NCBI GenBank assembly: GCA_051027215.1
Contig: JBPCXR010000089.1
Coordinates: forward strand, 1 to 64,000
Direction: 5' to 3'
Origin: CALHVX01 sp051027215
Lineage (GTDB): Bacteria; Pseudomonadota; Gammaproteobacteria; Pseudomonadales; Azotimanducaceae
DNA length: 64,000 nucleotides
Below are positions 16,210-25,339 of this stretch, piece after piece; within the stretch, counting starts at the first letter, position 1, and the number at the start of each line of letters is the position of its first letter. Both the position numbers and the translations under genes were made by a program. The notes beneath the pieces were generated by a model. The model did not search any database. It worked only from the letters and a program-made list of their open reading frames with translations, and was not told the origin of the DNA.

Positions 16210-17343
16210 ATGTTTAACTATCGCAACAGCCCCTGGCCTATCCGCGCCGACCTCAGTGAAGCCTTCACTTACACCTGGAGCAAACTGGCTGAGCCTGGAA
16301 ATTGGCTAACCGGCGCGCAGCGCGTCGCCATTGCCGATGCCGTACGCAGTGCCACTACCTGCGACCTATGCAGCCTGCGTAGGGCGGCGCTGTCGCCATT
16401 TGCCGATCAAGGCCATCACCAAGGCCAGACCGAATCGACAACGCTGGATGCACGCACTGTCGATTTGGTGCATCGATTAAGCACCAATGCCTCGCGTCTA
16501 ACCGAGAGCTGGCTACAGCAGCAACTCGATGACCAGTTTGGCGTTGATCACTACGTCGAGTTGTTGTCGGTGGTGGTTGCTGTAGTTAGCATCGATGCTT
16601 TTCATACAGCGCTAGGGCTTGCTCTAGAAACTCTACCAGCGCCAAAACCCGGCGAGCCCACGCGTAAACGGCCTCAAGGCGTGCGCAGCGGAACCGGTTG
16701 GGTACCCATGCTGTCGAGCGCAGATGCAAGCGCCGAAGACGCGGACATTTACCTAGGGATGCGCCGTGATGCCAACGTCATTAAGGCGATGAGCCTGGTG
16801 CCAGACGGTGTGCGGCTGTTGCGCAAACAATCCGCGGCCATGTACCTGGAGGTGGATGACATTGGCAATCCTGCCAGTAATGGCGAGCGCACCCTCAGTC
16901 GCCCGCAAATTGAGCTGGTCGCCAGCCGCGTCTCTGCACTGAACGATTGTTTTTACTGAACCAGCGCGCATAGCGTCATGCTCCGTGCGAGCAGCGAGTC
17001 CAGTCAGACTAAAGTTAATCTACGCGATCTGATCGTCGGCAGCGAAAGCGCCACGGCAGACCCATCCGCAAACGCCATCGAAGGTAGCAACGAACTATTG
17101 GCTTTCGCTGAAGCCGCGGTTACCGGCGATGAGGACCTGCCAGCGCGGCGCAATGCAGTCATCGATCGACTCGGCGCTGAAGCCATGGTTGAAGCTGCTG
17201 CAGTGATTGGCAACTTCGAGCGCATGACCCGAATTGCCGATGGCACGGGCATTCCATTAGATGACACCATGGCAGCGATGAGCACTGATATTCGCGCAGA
17301 GCTCGGCATCAACGACTTCAGCGGGGGTAGCCGTCAGGGCTGA
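16210..17343 (+). CDS. AhpD-like protein with in-frame TGA, candidate selenoprotein
   Basis: Two open frames (16210-16959 and the region to 17343) are in the same phase and separated only by a TGA at 16957-16959. Read through, they give one 377-residue protein. The TGA falls inside the motif NDCFY-U-TSAH, exactly the C-x-x-C-x-x-x-H active site of the AhpD/carboxymuconolactone decarboxylase fold, with selenocysteine at position 250 replacing the second Cys, Cys247 before it and His254 after it. The N-terminal half looks like a degenerate repeat of the same fold (CDLC at 51-54, His replaced by Arg58). The likely role is thiol- or selenol-based peroxide reduction, which is inferred. The 3' end overlaps the convergent amidase gene by 26 bases. 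Confidence 0.82.
16957..16989 (+). promoter_or_regulatory. Candidate bacterial SECIS: TGA plus downstream hairpin
   Basis: Directly after the in-frame TGA, bases 16967-16989 can fold into a hairpin: CGCA (16967-16970) pairs with TGCG (16986-16989), and AGC (16972-16974) pairs with GCT (16980-16982). The apical loop is GTCAT. The loop begins with G about 16 bases after the TGA, at the near edge of the spacing known for bacterial SECIS elements, which usually have a G at the start of the loop. The stem is short with an uneven internal bulge, so this is suggestive rather than firm. Confidence 0.45.
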
Positions 17344-18766
17344 AAACCTCGCCGTAGTGATCATTCAACGCAGCTTCCAGTGACAGACCCGCCTGAATCA
17401 ACCCCACTTCTCCTTGCTTAGTACCCACCAGCTGCACAGCTCGGGGCAGACGCGCCTGGCCGCCGGACGAGCCAGTTTCCAAGCCAGCGGGCAGTGATAG
17501 TGTCGGATGTCCCGAATAATCGAACGGCGCAGTAAAGGTCAGAAAATCGGCCATCTCCGATTGGTTGGTGGCAGCACCCTCGGCAACCGCGATGGTAGGT
17601 ACGCCGCTGGGGATAGCGGGCAACAGCAATAGGTCGACGGTCGCGAGCAGCTGGTCCAATTTTTTGGTAAAGGTCGCGCGCAACTCATCGAGTTCTTTGT
17701 ACCGAGCTGCCGACGTGCCCAAGCCGATCTCGATTAAGGAGCGCAGCGCAGGCCCGTATTCTGGCTCGCGCTGGGGATAATAGTCGGCGTGAGCGCGAGC
17801 AGCTTCGACCCCACATGTTTCACTCCAACCCGCGGTCAACAATGCCGCCTCAGCTGGTATCTCGACGCGCTCAAGACTCGCACCTAAGTCGACCAGCAGC
17901 CGACTGGTTGCTGTCACAGCCTCCACAACCTCAGCAGCAACGCCCGTAGAACAATACGACCAATCGACTCCTACGCGCACCCCGTCTAAGCGCCCGGGGC
18001 TCAGCGCACTGTAGTTTGGTATCGGCGCGGTCAGCGTAGTGACATCGTTTTCGTCTAGACCGGCGATGACCTGCAACATGCGCGCCGCATCGGCGACGCT
18101 GCGAGTCATTGGTCCGATGTGGTCCATTGACGGCGCTAATGGCCACGCACCATAACGGCTCACCAAACCATAGGTGGGTTTGATACCCACCAATCCGCAG
18201 CAGGCACAGGGGAAGCGGATGCTGCCGCCGGTATCCGTTCCTAACGCGCCGTAGGCCAATCCAGCCGCCACCGCGACCCCGGATCCGGAGGACGACACAC
18301 CTGACCAGTACCCCGGATGCCAGGGATTAACGGGGGCCACCACCTCGGGATGATGCAGGCCAAATGCTCCTTCGGTCATCTGCGTTTGCCCGATGATCAC
18401 TGCACCCGCCTGTTCCAGGCGTTGCACCACGGTTGCGGAATAGCTTGGGCGATAGTCTTGCATGACGATGGTACCGCTGGCCGCGATCTCTGATGCTATG
18501 AATAGCAGGTCTTTTACTGCGATGGGCACCCCGTGGAGCAAGCCCAGAGGCTCGCCGGCGGCCTGTTGTTCATCGAGCCAGCGAGCCCGTTCCAGCGCCT
18601 GTTCGGCGCGCAGCCGCGCGAAGCTGTGGAGCTCGACATCCTGCTGGGCAATTCGAGACAACAACTGCCCGGTGACCGCCGCGCTGCTCCATTCACCGCT
18701 CTTGATGCGCCGACAGGCTTGCGTCAGCGTTGCATAATGCATGGGTGCCAGAGCCGACTCGCTCAT
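17318..18766 (-). CDS. Amidase signature family enzyme
   Basis: A complete 482-residue amidase-signature protein. The catalytic residues are in place: Lys85 (PIAVKD), the cis-Ser loop (GVSSSGSG, near 156-163) and nucleophile Ser182 (GTDTGGSIRFP). It lacks a signal peptide. The loop reads VSSSGSG instead of the commoner GGSSGGS. Its start overlaps the stop of the FAD oxidase gene (ATGA), so the two form an operon. The pair could process an amide and a hydroxy acid in sequence, but no substrate can be assigned. Tail overlaps the selenoprotein gene. Confidence 0.9.
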   Translation of the reverse strand: MSESALAPMHYATLTQACRRIKSGEWSSAAVTGQLLSRIAQQDVELHSFARLRAEQALERARWLDEQQAAGEPLGLLHGVPIAVKDLLFIASEIAASGTIVMQDYRPSYSATVVQRLEQAGAVIIGQTQMTEGAFGLHHPEVVAPVNPWHPGYWSGVSSSGSGVAVAAGLAYGALGTDTGGSIRFPCACCGLVGIKPTYGLVSRYGAWPLAPSMDHIGPMTRSVADAARMLQVIAGLDENDVTTLTAPIPNYSALSPGRLDGVRVGVDWSYCSTGVAAEVVEAVTATSRLLVDLGASLERVEIPAEAALLTAGWSETCGVEAARAHADYYPQREPEYGPALRSLIEIGLGTSAARYKELDELRATFTKKLDQLLATVDLLLLPAIPSGVPTIAVAEGAATNQSEMADFLTFTAPFDYSGHPTLSLPAGLETGSSGGQARLPRAVQLVGTKQGEVGLIQAGLSLEAALNDHYGEVFSPDGYPR

Positions 18767-20166
18767 GCAGCGTTTGCCGCCGGTGCGTCAAAGACCTTGC
18801 CAGGGTTGAGTATGCCCTTTGGATCCAATGCCTTTTTCAAGGTTGCCATGAGTGCAACCTCAGCGGGCGTCCGAGAAATGTCCAGATAGGGTTTCTTCTC
18901 TAATCCCACACCGTGCTCGGCAGAAACAGAACCGGCGATAGCTGCCAAGGGTTCGTATACACAACCTTCCACTGCGCGCCGGTGTTCCGGACCACCTGCA
19001 CCAACCGCAATAACAAAATGCAAATTGCCATCGCCCATGTGCCCGAAGGTGAAGTTCTTAAAGTCTTCATACTTTTGCGCCAAACGCTGATTCACCTCGG
19101 CAACATAGTCATGCATGTGCGATATACGCAAGCTCACATCAAAGGTATATGTCGGCGAGTAGCGAAAACATTGCTCTACATCGTCGCGCATAGCCCAAAG
19201 CTGGAGCCGCTGTGCTTCAGATTGCGCGACTACCGCATCCACTATCAGCTCAGACTCCAGTGCATCCGCTAGTGCTGCTTCAACGTCTGCATCGGAGCTG
19301 CCCATGGCTTCAACCAACACGTAATAGGGGTAGCTGTGCGGTAACGGCGGCTGACTGTTTGCTGGAGGTGTTGTGACCAACTCATAGAAATTTTGCCACA
19401 TGACTTCGAAGGCACTGAGCGTGCCGCCGAGACGAGCATCCATGTGCTTGAGAAAGCGGCCGAGCTTGTCGAAATCGTCCAGTGCCACGAACAAAGTGGC
19501 CTGGCTGGTGGGTTTTTCTCGCAGTCGCAACACTGCACGGGTGACAATACCCAGGCTCCCCTCGGTGCCAAGAAAGAGCTGCTTCAAATCGTACCCAGCA
19601 TTGTTCTTGATCATCTGGTTCATGGAAGAGATGATGGTCCCATCTGCCAGTACGGCCTCCACCCCCAGCACCATGTCCCGAGTCATGCCGTAGCGAATGA
19701 CGCGATTGCCACCAGCGTTCGTCGCGATGTTGCCACCGATCGTGCAGCTACCGCGCCCGCCCAAGTCCAATGGATACATCAAGTTTTGTTCGTCCGCTGC
19801 CTCTTGCAGCGTTTGCAAAATGACGCCAGCTTGCACCACTGCAGTGCGATCCACCGAATGAATGGACTCGATCTGGTTCATTCGCTCAAGCGATATGACC
19901 AGGTCATCCGGATCCGTTAAGGCACCCTTCACCAAACCCGTCAGCCCGCCGTGAGTGACCACTGACTGGCCAGCCGCATGACACTGCTTTAACGCCGCGC
20001 TCACCTGTTCTGTACTGCTGGGTCGAACGATGGCTTTTGCAGCAATCGTATCGCTGCGCCAAATGCCCGCCGAGCGTCCGTGCACATCCTCGCCGGTAAG
20101 CACCGCATCATCACCGAGCAGCTCTTTGAGCCGTTCTACCAAATTGGTTTTGCTGGCTTGGGTCAT
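18763..20166 (-). CDS. FAD-binding 2-hydroxyacid oxidase/dehydrogenase (GlcD/D2HGDH type)
   Basis: A 467-residue flavoprotein of the FAD-linked oxidase (VAO) superfamily. The FAD domain shows VVTHGGLTGLVKGAL and DLGGRGSCTIGGNIATNAGG, followed by YDLKQLFLGTEGSLGIVTRA. The C-terminal cap holds the metal-binding pattern FGHMGDGNLHF and AEHGVGLEKK. Members oxidise D-2-hydroxy acids such as D-lactate, glycolate or D-2-hydroxyglutarate; the exact acid is unknown. It is first in an operon with the amidase and starts with ATG at 20166. Confidence 0.92.
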   Translation of the reverse strand: MTQASKTNLVERLKELLGDDAVLTGEDVHGRSAGIWRSDTIAAKAIVRPSSTEQVSAALKQCHAAGQSVVTHGGLTGLVKGALTDPDDLVISLERMNQIESIHSVDRTAVVQAGVILQTLQEAADEQNLMYPLDLGGRGSCTIGGNIATNAGGNRVIRYGMTRDMVLGVEAVLADGTIISSMNQMIKNNAGYDLKQLFLGTEGSLGIVTRAVLRLREKPTSQATLFVALDDFDKLGRFLKHMDARLGGTLSAFEVMWQNFYELVTTPPANSQPPLPHSYPYYVLVEAMGSSDADVEAALADALESELIVDAVVAQSEAQRLQLWAMRDDVEQCFRYSPTYTFDVSLRISHMHDYVAEVNQRLAQKYEDFKNFTFGHMGDGNLHFVIAVGAGGPEHRRAVEGCVYEPLAAIAGSVSAEHGVGLEKKPYLDISRTPAEVALMATLKKALDPKGILNPGKVFDAPAANAA

Positions 20167-20233
20167 TGGGCCTCACTCCTTCTTGGTCGGCACTGGTAGC
20201 CTATGCTTTACGCCGAAAACTACAAGCTATCCC

Positions 20234-20815
20234 ATGCGCGAAAAATTCGACCAAGCCTACTACCAGCACTTCTATGACAATCCAGCGACCCGCGCTGGCA
20301 CCATCGCCAGCGCTCGGCGTCAGGCTGCGTTTATTAGTGCCTATCTGAACTATGCCGAGCTTCCGGTAAGACGGGTCTTGGATCTCGGTTGCGGCTTAGG
20401 ACGCCTGCTCCGCGCGCTACAGCGCTGCTACCCTCGTGCCACCTGCGTTGGCGTAGAATACAGTGACTATCTTTGTAAGCGGTATGGCTGGCTGCCCGGT
20501 TCGGTCGTTGACTATCGCGATGACCCTTATGATCTAGTGATCTGCGATGACGTTTTGTCGTATCTGGACGAAGCCCACTGTGCTCAGGCTCTACGCAACA
20601 TCGCCGCGCTCACCCACAACGCTGCCTTCTTGGGGCTAATTACTCATGAAGATCGTGAGATCTGCGATTTCCAACGCTCAGATCGATTGCAGCACCTGCG
20701 CCCAGCAGCCTGGTATCGGCGTCGGATCAATCAAAATTTCCAATCCATTGGCGGTGGCCTGTATCTAAGAAAGCCCATGGCCGCGACCATGTGGACCATG
20801 GACCTGGGCCGCTAG
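20234..20815 (+). CDS. Class I SAM-dependent methyltransferase
   Basis: A 193-residue protein with a Rossmann-type methyltransferase core: motif I VLDLGCGLGRLLRAL (about 48-62), the acidic second-strand end CVGVEYSD, and motif IV-like YDLVICDDVLSYL. The ATG at 20234 begins a family-like N-terminus (MREKFDQAYYQHFYDNP); a longer frame runs back through the divergent oxidase gene and is not likely. Substrate unknown. It converges with the ABC-M1 gene with a 4-base overlap. Confidence 0.87.
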   Translation: MREKFDQAYYQHFYDNPATRAGTIASARRQAAFISAYLNYAELPVRRVLDLGCGLGRLLRALQRCYPRATCVGVEYSDYLCKRYGWLPGSVVDYRDDPYDLVICDDVLSYLDEAHCAQALRNIAALTHNAAFLGLITHEDREICDFQRSDRLQHLRPAAWYRRRINQNFQSIGGGLYLRKPMAATMWTMDLGR

Positions 20816-23800
20816 AGTCGCTTGAGATTGTTATCCGGATTCCGATCTACACGATACACATAGGGATCGACGCCGACCTGGTCGGGCCGCTCATCCACAG
20901 TAATGGTCAAAGTCTGGGTGCCACTGTTAACCTGATGTGGCTTGAGGTAGAGGGGCGGTGGCAAATCTTCCGTTGCTAGGTCTTCACTGTCTTCCGGAAA
21001 CACCCCAACCAAAATCGTTTCGCTAAACGGCGCTTCGGTTTCTCGGCCCTCGCCATCAGCATAGAATTTCGCCGCCTGCACAGTAAGCGTGACCTCGAAG
21101 CGCTCACCCACCGGCCGCACGTTGGCCTCTGTTACGGCCAATTCATACAGTGTTATTTTTTCAAAGAGATCGACGATTCGCTGGCGCTGGGCTGGGTTGG
21201 CTTCGCGCTTGAACTCGCTAATTAGGTCGATGGTCGTGGGAAACGGCGGACCAGTAAAAGCAAAGCGCTTGAGCATTCGGCGCAAGGCACGGTTGACTGC
21301 GTCTTCGCCGAGCATTTGCTTAAGGTCGTACATCACCAAACTGCCTTTGCGATAGTGGATGTAGGGTTGGTTCTCCACCAGCGCAACCGGTAGCTCTTCG
21401 ATCAACTCGCTGCCTCGTCCAATGAGGTAGCGGTCAAGCTCACGCTTTAAGAAGCGACGCATCATGGGCTCACCATACTGCCGCTCCATCACCATGAGCG
21501 CAGAATACTGGGAGAGCGTTTCCGACAAAGCACTAACACCCTGAACCCGCGCACCCGCCAGCTGGTGACCCCACCACTGGTGCGCGGCTTCGTGGGCAGT
21601 CACGTAGTAGACGAAGTCCAGGTCCTGCTCATCGCTTAGATCGGCCATAAAGCCAATCGACTCTGAATAAGGAATGGTGTTCGGAAATGATTGCGCGAAA
21701 GACTGATACCCTGGGAACTCGAGGATCCGAAACTGCCGATACTGATATGGCGAAAACGCTTCGCTGAAATACGCCAACGAATCGCGTGATGCCTTGAGCA
21801 TTGTCGAGACGTTCCAATGATGTGGCGGATGGTAGTACACCTCTAGGGCCAAGCCATCGTGTACTTCGCGCTCCACGGCATAGCGGGCGGAGGTATAGGA
21901 AACAAACGGCCAAATCGGTGCGTCCATCGCGTATTCAAAGTAACGTCGCCCGCCCTCCTGCCACTCTCGTTGTAGGTATCCGGGCGCAGTAGCGATCTGG
22001 TCAGAGGCCGTGCTGATCACTGCGCGAAAGTCGGTCCGTTGTGCCAAGCCAAACATGCTGCGCCCTAGCCAAAAGGCATCGTCTAGTTTCGGCAATCGTT
22101 CAACGTTCGGCAGGTCGTATTCGCGCCGCACGTTGTTATCTTGCAGCTCCCGACCGGAATCGTAGCCTGGCAGCGGCATGATCTCGGTACTGTCCACGAA
22201 GGTACCGTTCGCCACGATGCGATCGGTGGGCGCGCTGTTTGGAAACCCGGGATTCGACCAATCCAGGTCCCAAGCCAAAGCCACCATGGCGCCCGTGGCA
22301 AGGGGGACCGGTGGGCAGTACAGCCAAACGTTCTGCGTCGCATCCAACAGCGTCAGCGCCTGATCGTCGATGCTCAATGTGCCCACTTCTAGATCGGGAG
22401 ATAGAGAGAACAACAACTCTGCCATGGATTCTGGACTGCGATTAAGCAGCTGCGCGCGCCCGCGTGATTGCAGTCTGCGCTCAAGAGGATACAAATCAAC
22501 TTCTGTATCTAGACTCACCAGTTCCAGTACTGGGCGGTGCTTAAGATATCCATAGGTCTTCTCATACTCGGCGTTGCGCTCTTCTAGATCCATCTCTAGA
22601 ACGTATTCGTTGAGGACATTAGTGTTATAGAACACGTATCCCCCCGCCAACCCGGTTGACATGGCAAGCAGGGCGACGCCCCCAACAAACTTGGGCGTGA
22701 GGCGATTGCGAGCCTGCACTAAGCGCTGTCGCAGCGGGACGGTGACTCCACGAGTGAACAGCAGGTGGGCGCACGCAACCAACAGCCCACACCACAAAAG
22801 CCAGTAACCACTGAGCGCAATGACTGGTTTGGCGTAGTGACCGAAGCCATTCATATCGGAGTACGGCGCAGATGGCACTTCAAAGCGATATAGATAGTGC
22901 TCGAACCCGAGATCAGGGAGAAAACGTAGGCTGATGAAGATCAGCAGAACCACCAACATGCCGAGAAACTTGTTCGGTGACAGCACCTGTACCACCACGC
23001 TCAACACAGCCAGCAAGAAAAAGTCCATGCCGAATGCGCCAAACAAACCCCGCACATACAGCCCCAGCTCCAGCTGGCTGTAACCATGCAGCAGCTGTAT
23101 TACGACTGCAGTCAGCGTGATAATGAACAGCATCATGAGCAACACAAACCACAAGGCCAATGCCTTGGCCGCCACCATAATGCCGCTAGGGTATGGTGTT
23201 GCATCAACGATCTGCTTCAGGCGGGTTTGCTGCTCCCGATGCACCAGTTCACCGGCGTAATAAATTAAAACCATCAGCAGCACTAAGCTGAACGCGCCGC
23301 TCGCAGCAGTAATCATTAGCCGGGTGCTGGGGTACACCGGCGTGCCGTAAGCCAATTCAATGCTCCCCAGAATGCTCCCCACGGTATTGAACAAGCCGAA
23401 GGCCAGCAGCACATAGAACGGCACGCTCCGCAGAATCCCTCGTACATCCATATAGAGTTGCGAGCGAAACTGCGCCAGCGATACCCAGAACCCTTGTTGC
23501 GGCGCTGCCTGAATCTCAGCAAGGGCACCTGGTACTGGTAGCTCGGTGGGTTGCAGCTCACCGTTGGGTTTGCTGGTAGGCGCTTTGCGCCGCCACCAAA
23601 TCCTTCTGGACGATCCAAGGGCAAAGCGGAAGCGACTGCTACCGATCATTAGCACTAGCAGAGCCAAAGACGTCCACAGTATTCGGCCTTGCAGCACACT
23701 GCCTTCGATCACAGGCACGACTTCATTGCGTTCAAAGGTGGTCCAATAACGAGTTTGTTCTCCAAAGGGCGCGATGCCGAAGGGATCGAGCACGGCGAAG

Positions 23801-24405
23801 CGTTTTATCTGTTCCGGATCCGCCAACGACGACAGCACCACAAAAAACACCAAAAACGCGAGCGCCGCCATGTATGCGGCAAGCATTGAGCGGCTGAGCG
23901 CGGCAACGACAAAGAACAAGCAACTGATGATCAGTGCATTGGGCAAGATCACGACCATGAGGCTGTAGACGTAAGGCGCTGCACTAAACTCGCCGAGCCG
24001 TTGCGGATCGAGCCATGGCATTGACGAGCCGACCAGCGTGCCCAGTAGGGCCGCACAAAACACCAAGGTGCAGAACAACAGTCCCCCGGCAAAGCGCCCA
24101 AAGTAGTAGTCACGCTCGCGCACGCCACTTGCAAAGAGCAGCTCGGCAGTTCGCGTTTCATAGTCTCGGGTAATGGCCCCGGCAACGAAGGCGATGCCGG
24201 CAAACATCATTAGAATGGAGAACACGTACTGGGTCTGGATAATCGCAAAGCTGCCGTTGAGATTAACGTTGCTCCCTACCCCACCGACTCTGACGTCCTC
24301 GCTGGCCATAGCAAAAAACGCCAACAAGAAGAACAGCACGGCCATAGACCAGAACAGCGGGGAGCGTAGCTGATAGCGACACTCGAAGCGAAAGACCTCG
24401 ATCAT
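20812..24405 (-). CDS. ABC-2 type permease fused to M1-family metallopeptidase
   Basis: A 1197-residue membrane protein. The first half has two blocks of ABC-2-type transmembrane helices (MIEVFRFECRYQLRSPLFW start; GAITRDYETRTAELLF motif; a second block after about residue 310). The C-terminal third is an M1 aminopeptidase-like domain with the zinc motif HEAAHQWWGHQ near residue 935 and a downstream Glu in SETLSQYSALMV. A GxMEN-like exopeptidase motif is not obvious, so true aminopeptidase activity is uncertain. Its start overlaps the ATPase gene stop (ATGA). Together they probably form an exporter with a periplasmic peptidase head; the cargo is unknown. Confidence 0.9.
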   Translation of the reverse strand: MIEVFRFECRYQLRSPLFWSMAVLFFLLAFFAMASEDVRVGGVGSNVNLNGSFAIIQTQYVFSILMMFAGIAFVAGAITRDYETRTAELLFASGVRERDYYFGRFAGGLLFCTLVFCAALLGTLVGSSMPWLDPQRLGEFSAAPYVYSLMVVILPNALIISCLFFVVAALSRSMLAAYMAALAFLVFFVVLSSLADPEQIKRFAVLDPFGIAPFGEQTRYWTTFERNEVVPVIEGSVLQGRILWTSLALLVLMIGSSRFRFALGSSRRIWWRRKAPTSKPNGELQPTELPVPGALAEIQAAPQQGFWVSLAQFRSQLYMDVRGILRSVPFYVLLAFGLFNTVGSILGSIELAYGTPVYPSTRLMITAASGAFSLVLLMVLIYYAGELVHREQQTRLKQIVDATPYPSGIMVAAKALALWFVLLMMLFIITLTAVVIQLLHGYSQLELGLYVRGLFGAFGMDFFLLAVLSVVVQVLSPNKFLGMLVVLLIFISLRFLPDLGFEHYLYRFEVPSAPYSDMNGFGHYAKPVIALSGYWLLWCGLLVACAHLLFTRGVTVPLRQRLVQARNRLTPKFVGGVALLAMSTGLAGGYVFYNTNVLNEYVLEMDLEERNAEYEKTYGYLKHRPVLELVSLDTEVDLYPLERRLQSRGRAQLLNRSPESMAELLFSLSPDLEVGTLSIDDQALTLLDATQNVWLYCPPVPLATGAMVALAWDLDWSNPGFPNSAPTDRIVANGTFVDSTEIMPLPGYDSGRELQDNNVRREYDLPNVERLPKLDDAFWLGRSMFGLAQRTDFRAVISTASDQIATAPGYLQREWQEGGRRYFEYAMDAPIWPFVSYTSARYAVEREVHDGLALEVYYHPPHHWNVSTMLKASRDSLAYFSEAFSPYQYRQFRILEFPGYQSFAQSFPNTIPYSESIGFMADLSDEQDLDFVYYVTAHEAAHQWWGHQLAGARVQGVSALSETLSQYSALMVMERQYGEPMMRRFLKRELDRYLIGRGSELIEELPVALVENQPYIHYRKGSLVMYDLKQMLGEDAVNRALRRMLKRFAFTGPPFPTTIDLISEFKREANPAQRQRIVDLFEKITLYELAVTEANVRPVGERFEVTLTVQAAKFYADGEGRETEAPFSETILVGVFPEDSEDLATEDLPPPLYLKPHQVNSGTQTLTITVDERPDQVGVDPYVYRVDRNPDNNLKRL

Positions 24406-25283
24406 TGGCGCGGCGTCTGTGGATTAGCCAGCGTATGAAAGTAGAGATCTTCCAGCGTCGGCTCCACGGCCTCGAAACCCGCTTGCGGCGCTCCGTCCGC
24501 GACCACACGAACCTCGCTAAGACCGGCCACCATGCGCGTGGAGACTACCGGCAAGTTCTCGGTTAGCGTAGCCGCTTCCCGGTGATCACAAACCTTGCTG
24601 AACAAACGCCCTGCCAAGCTGTTCGTTAGGCTCTGCGGTTGCCCCTGCAGAAGTATTCGACCGTCCCCCATGATCGCCATGCGCGGGCACAAATCGGCCA
24701 CGTCATCAACGATGTGGGTGCTGAGTATGACGATGACCGATTCCCCGATCTCCGCCAAGAGATTGTGAAAACGACGGCGCTCAGCGGGGTCTAAGCCGGC
24801 CGTTGGCTCGTCAACAATGATGAGTTCAGGTGCTCCTAGCAACGCTTGGGCAATGCCGAAGCGCTGGCGCATACCACCGGAAAAGGTATCGATGCTTTTG
24901 CGACGCACATCCCACAGGTTGGTCTGCTTGAGCAACTGTTCAACCTGGGCCTTGCGCTTTGCGGCGCCACGAATCCCCTTCATCGTGGCAAGGTGATTCA
25001 GCATGACCAAGGGCGACGTGCGAGGGTAGCTGCCGAATTCCTGAGGTAGATAACCCAGCCTACGACGCAACTCCGTCGGTTGCGCCAGTACGTCCAGATC
25101 ACCGAGGGCGATCGATCCTTGGTCCGGGGTTTGTAGCGTTGCAACCGTTCGCATGAGCGACGACTTACCGGCACCGTTGGGCCCTAGCAGCCCAAACATG
25201 CCATTGGGTATCTCCAGGCTCAAATCGACCAGCGCCTGTACGCCGTTGGGATAGGTCTTGGTTAGCCCATCAATTACGAGCAC
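24402..25283 (-). CDS. ABC transporter ATP-binding protein
   Basis: The 293-residue nucleotide-binding subunit. Walker A is LLGPNGAGKSS, the signature is DTFSGGMRQRFGIAQAL, Walker B is ELIIVDEPTAGLDP and the H-loop is ILSTHIVDD. I chose a GTG start at 25283 because AGGAG lies 6 bases upstream; a TTG start 13 codons earlier adds a Lys-rich tail with a poly-A tract. It is the first gene of the two-gene exporter operon with the permease-peptidase. Confidence 0.92.
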   Translation of the reverse strand: MLVIDGLTKTYPNGVQALVDLSLEIPNGMFGLLGPNGAGKSSLMRTVATLQTPDQGSIALGDLDVLAQPTELRRRLGYLPQEFGSYPRTSPLVMLNHLATMKGIRGAAKRKAQVEQLLKQTNLWDVRRKSIDTFSGGMRQRFGIAQALLGAPELIIVDEPTAGLDPAERRRFHNLLAEIGESVIVILSTHIVDDVADLCPRMAIMGDGRILLQGQPQSLTNSLAGRLFSKVCDHREAATLTENLPVVSTRMVAGLSEVRVVADGAPQAGFEAVEPTLEDLYFHTLANPQTPRQ

Positions 25284-25339
25284 CGCAGTCTCCTGTGTTT
25301 TCGCTTTTTTTTCGGACTTCAATCGCCAATACTAACCGA

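Noticed and set aside
16210..16959. A separate 249-residue gene followed by an independent 121-residue gene (16978-17343)
   Set aside because: The two frames are in phase and the stop falls exactly at a conserved active-site Cys position, so one selenoprotein gene is the better reading.
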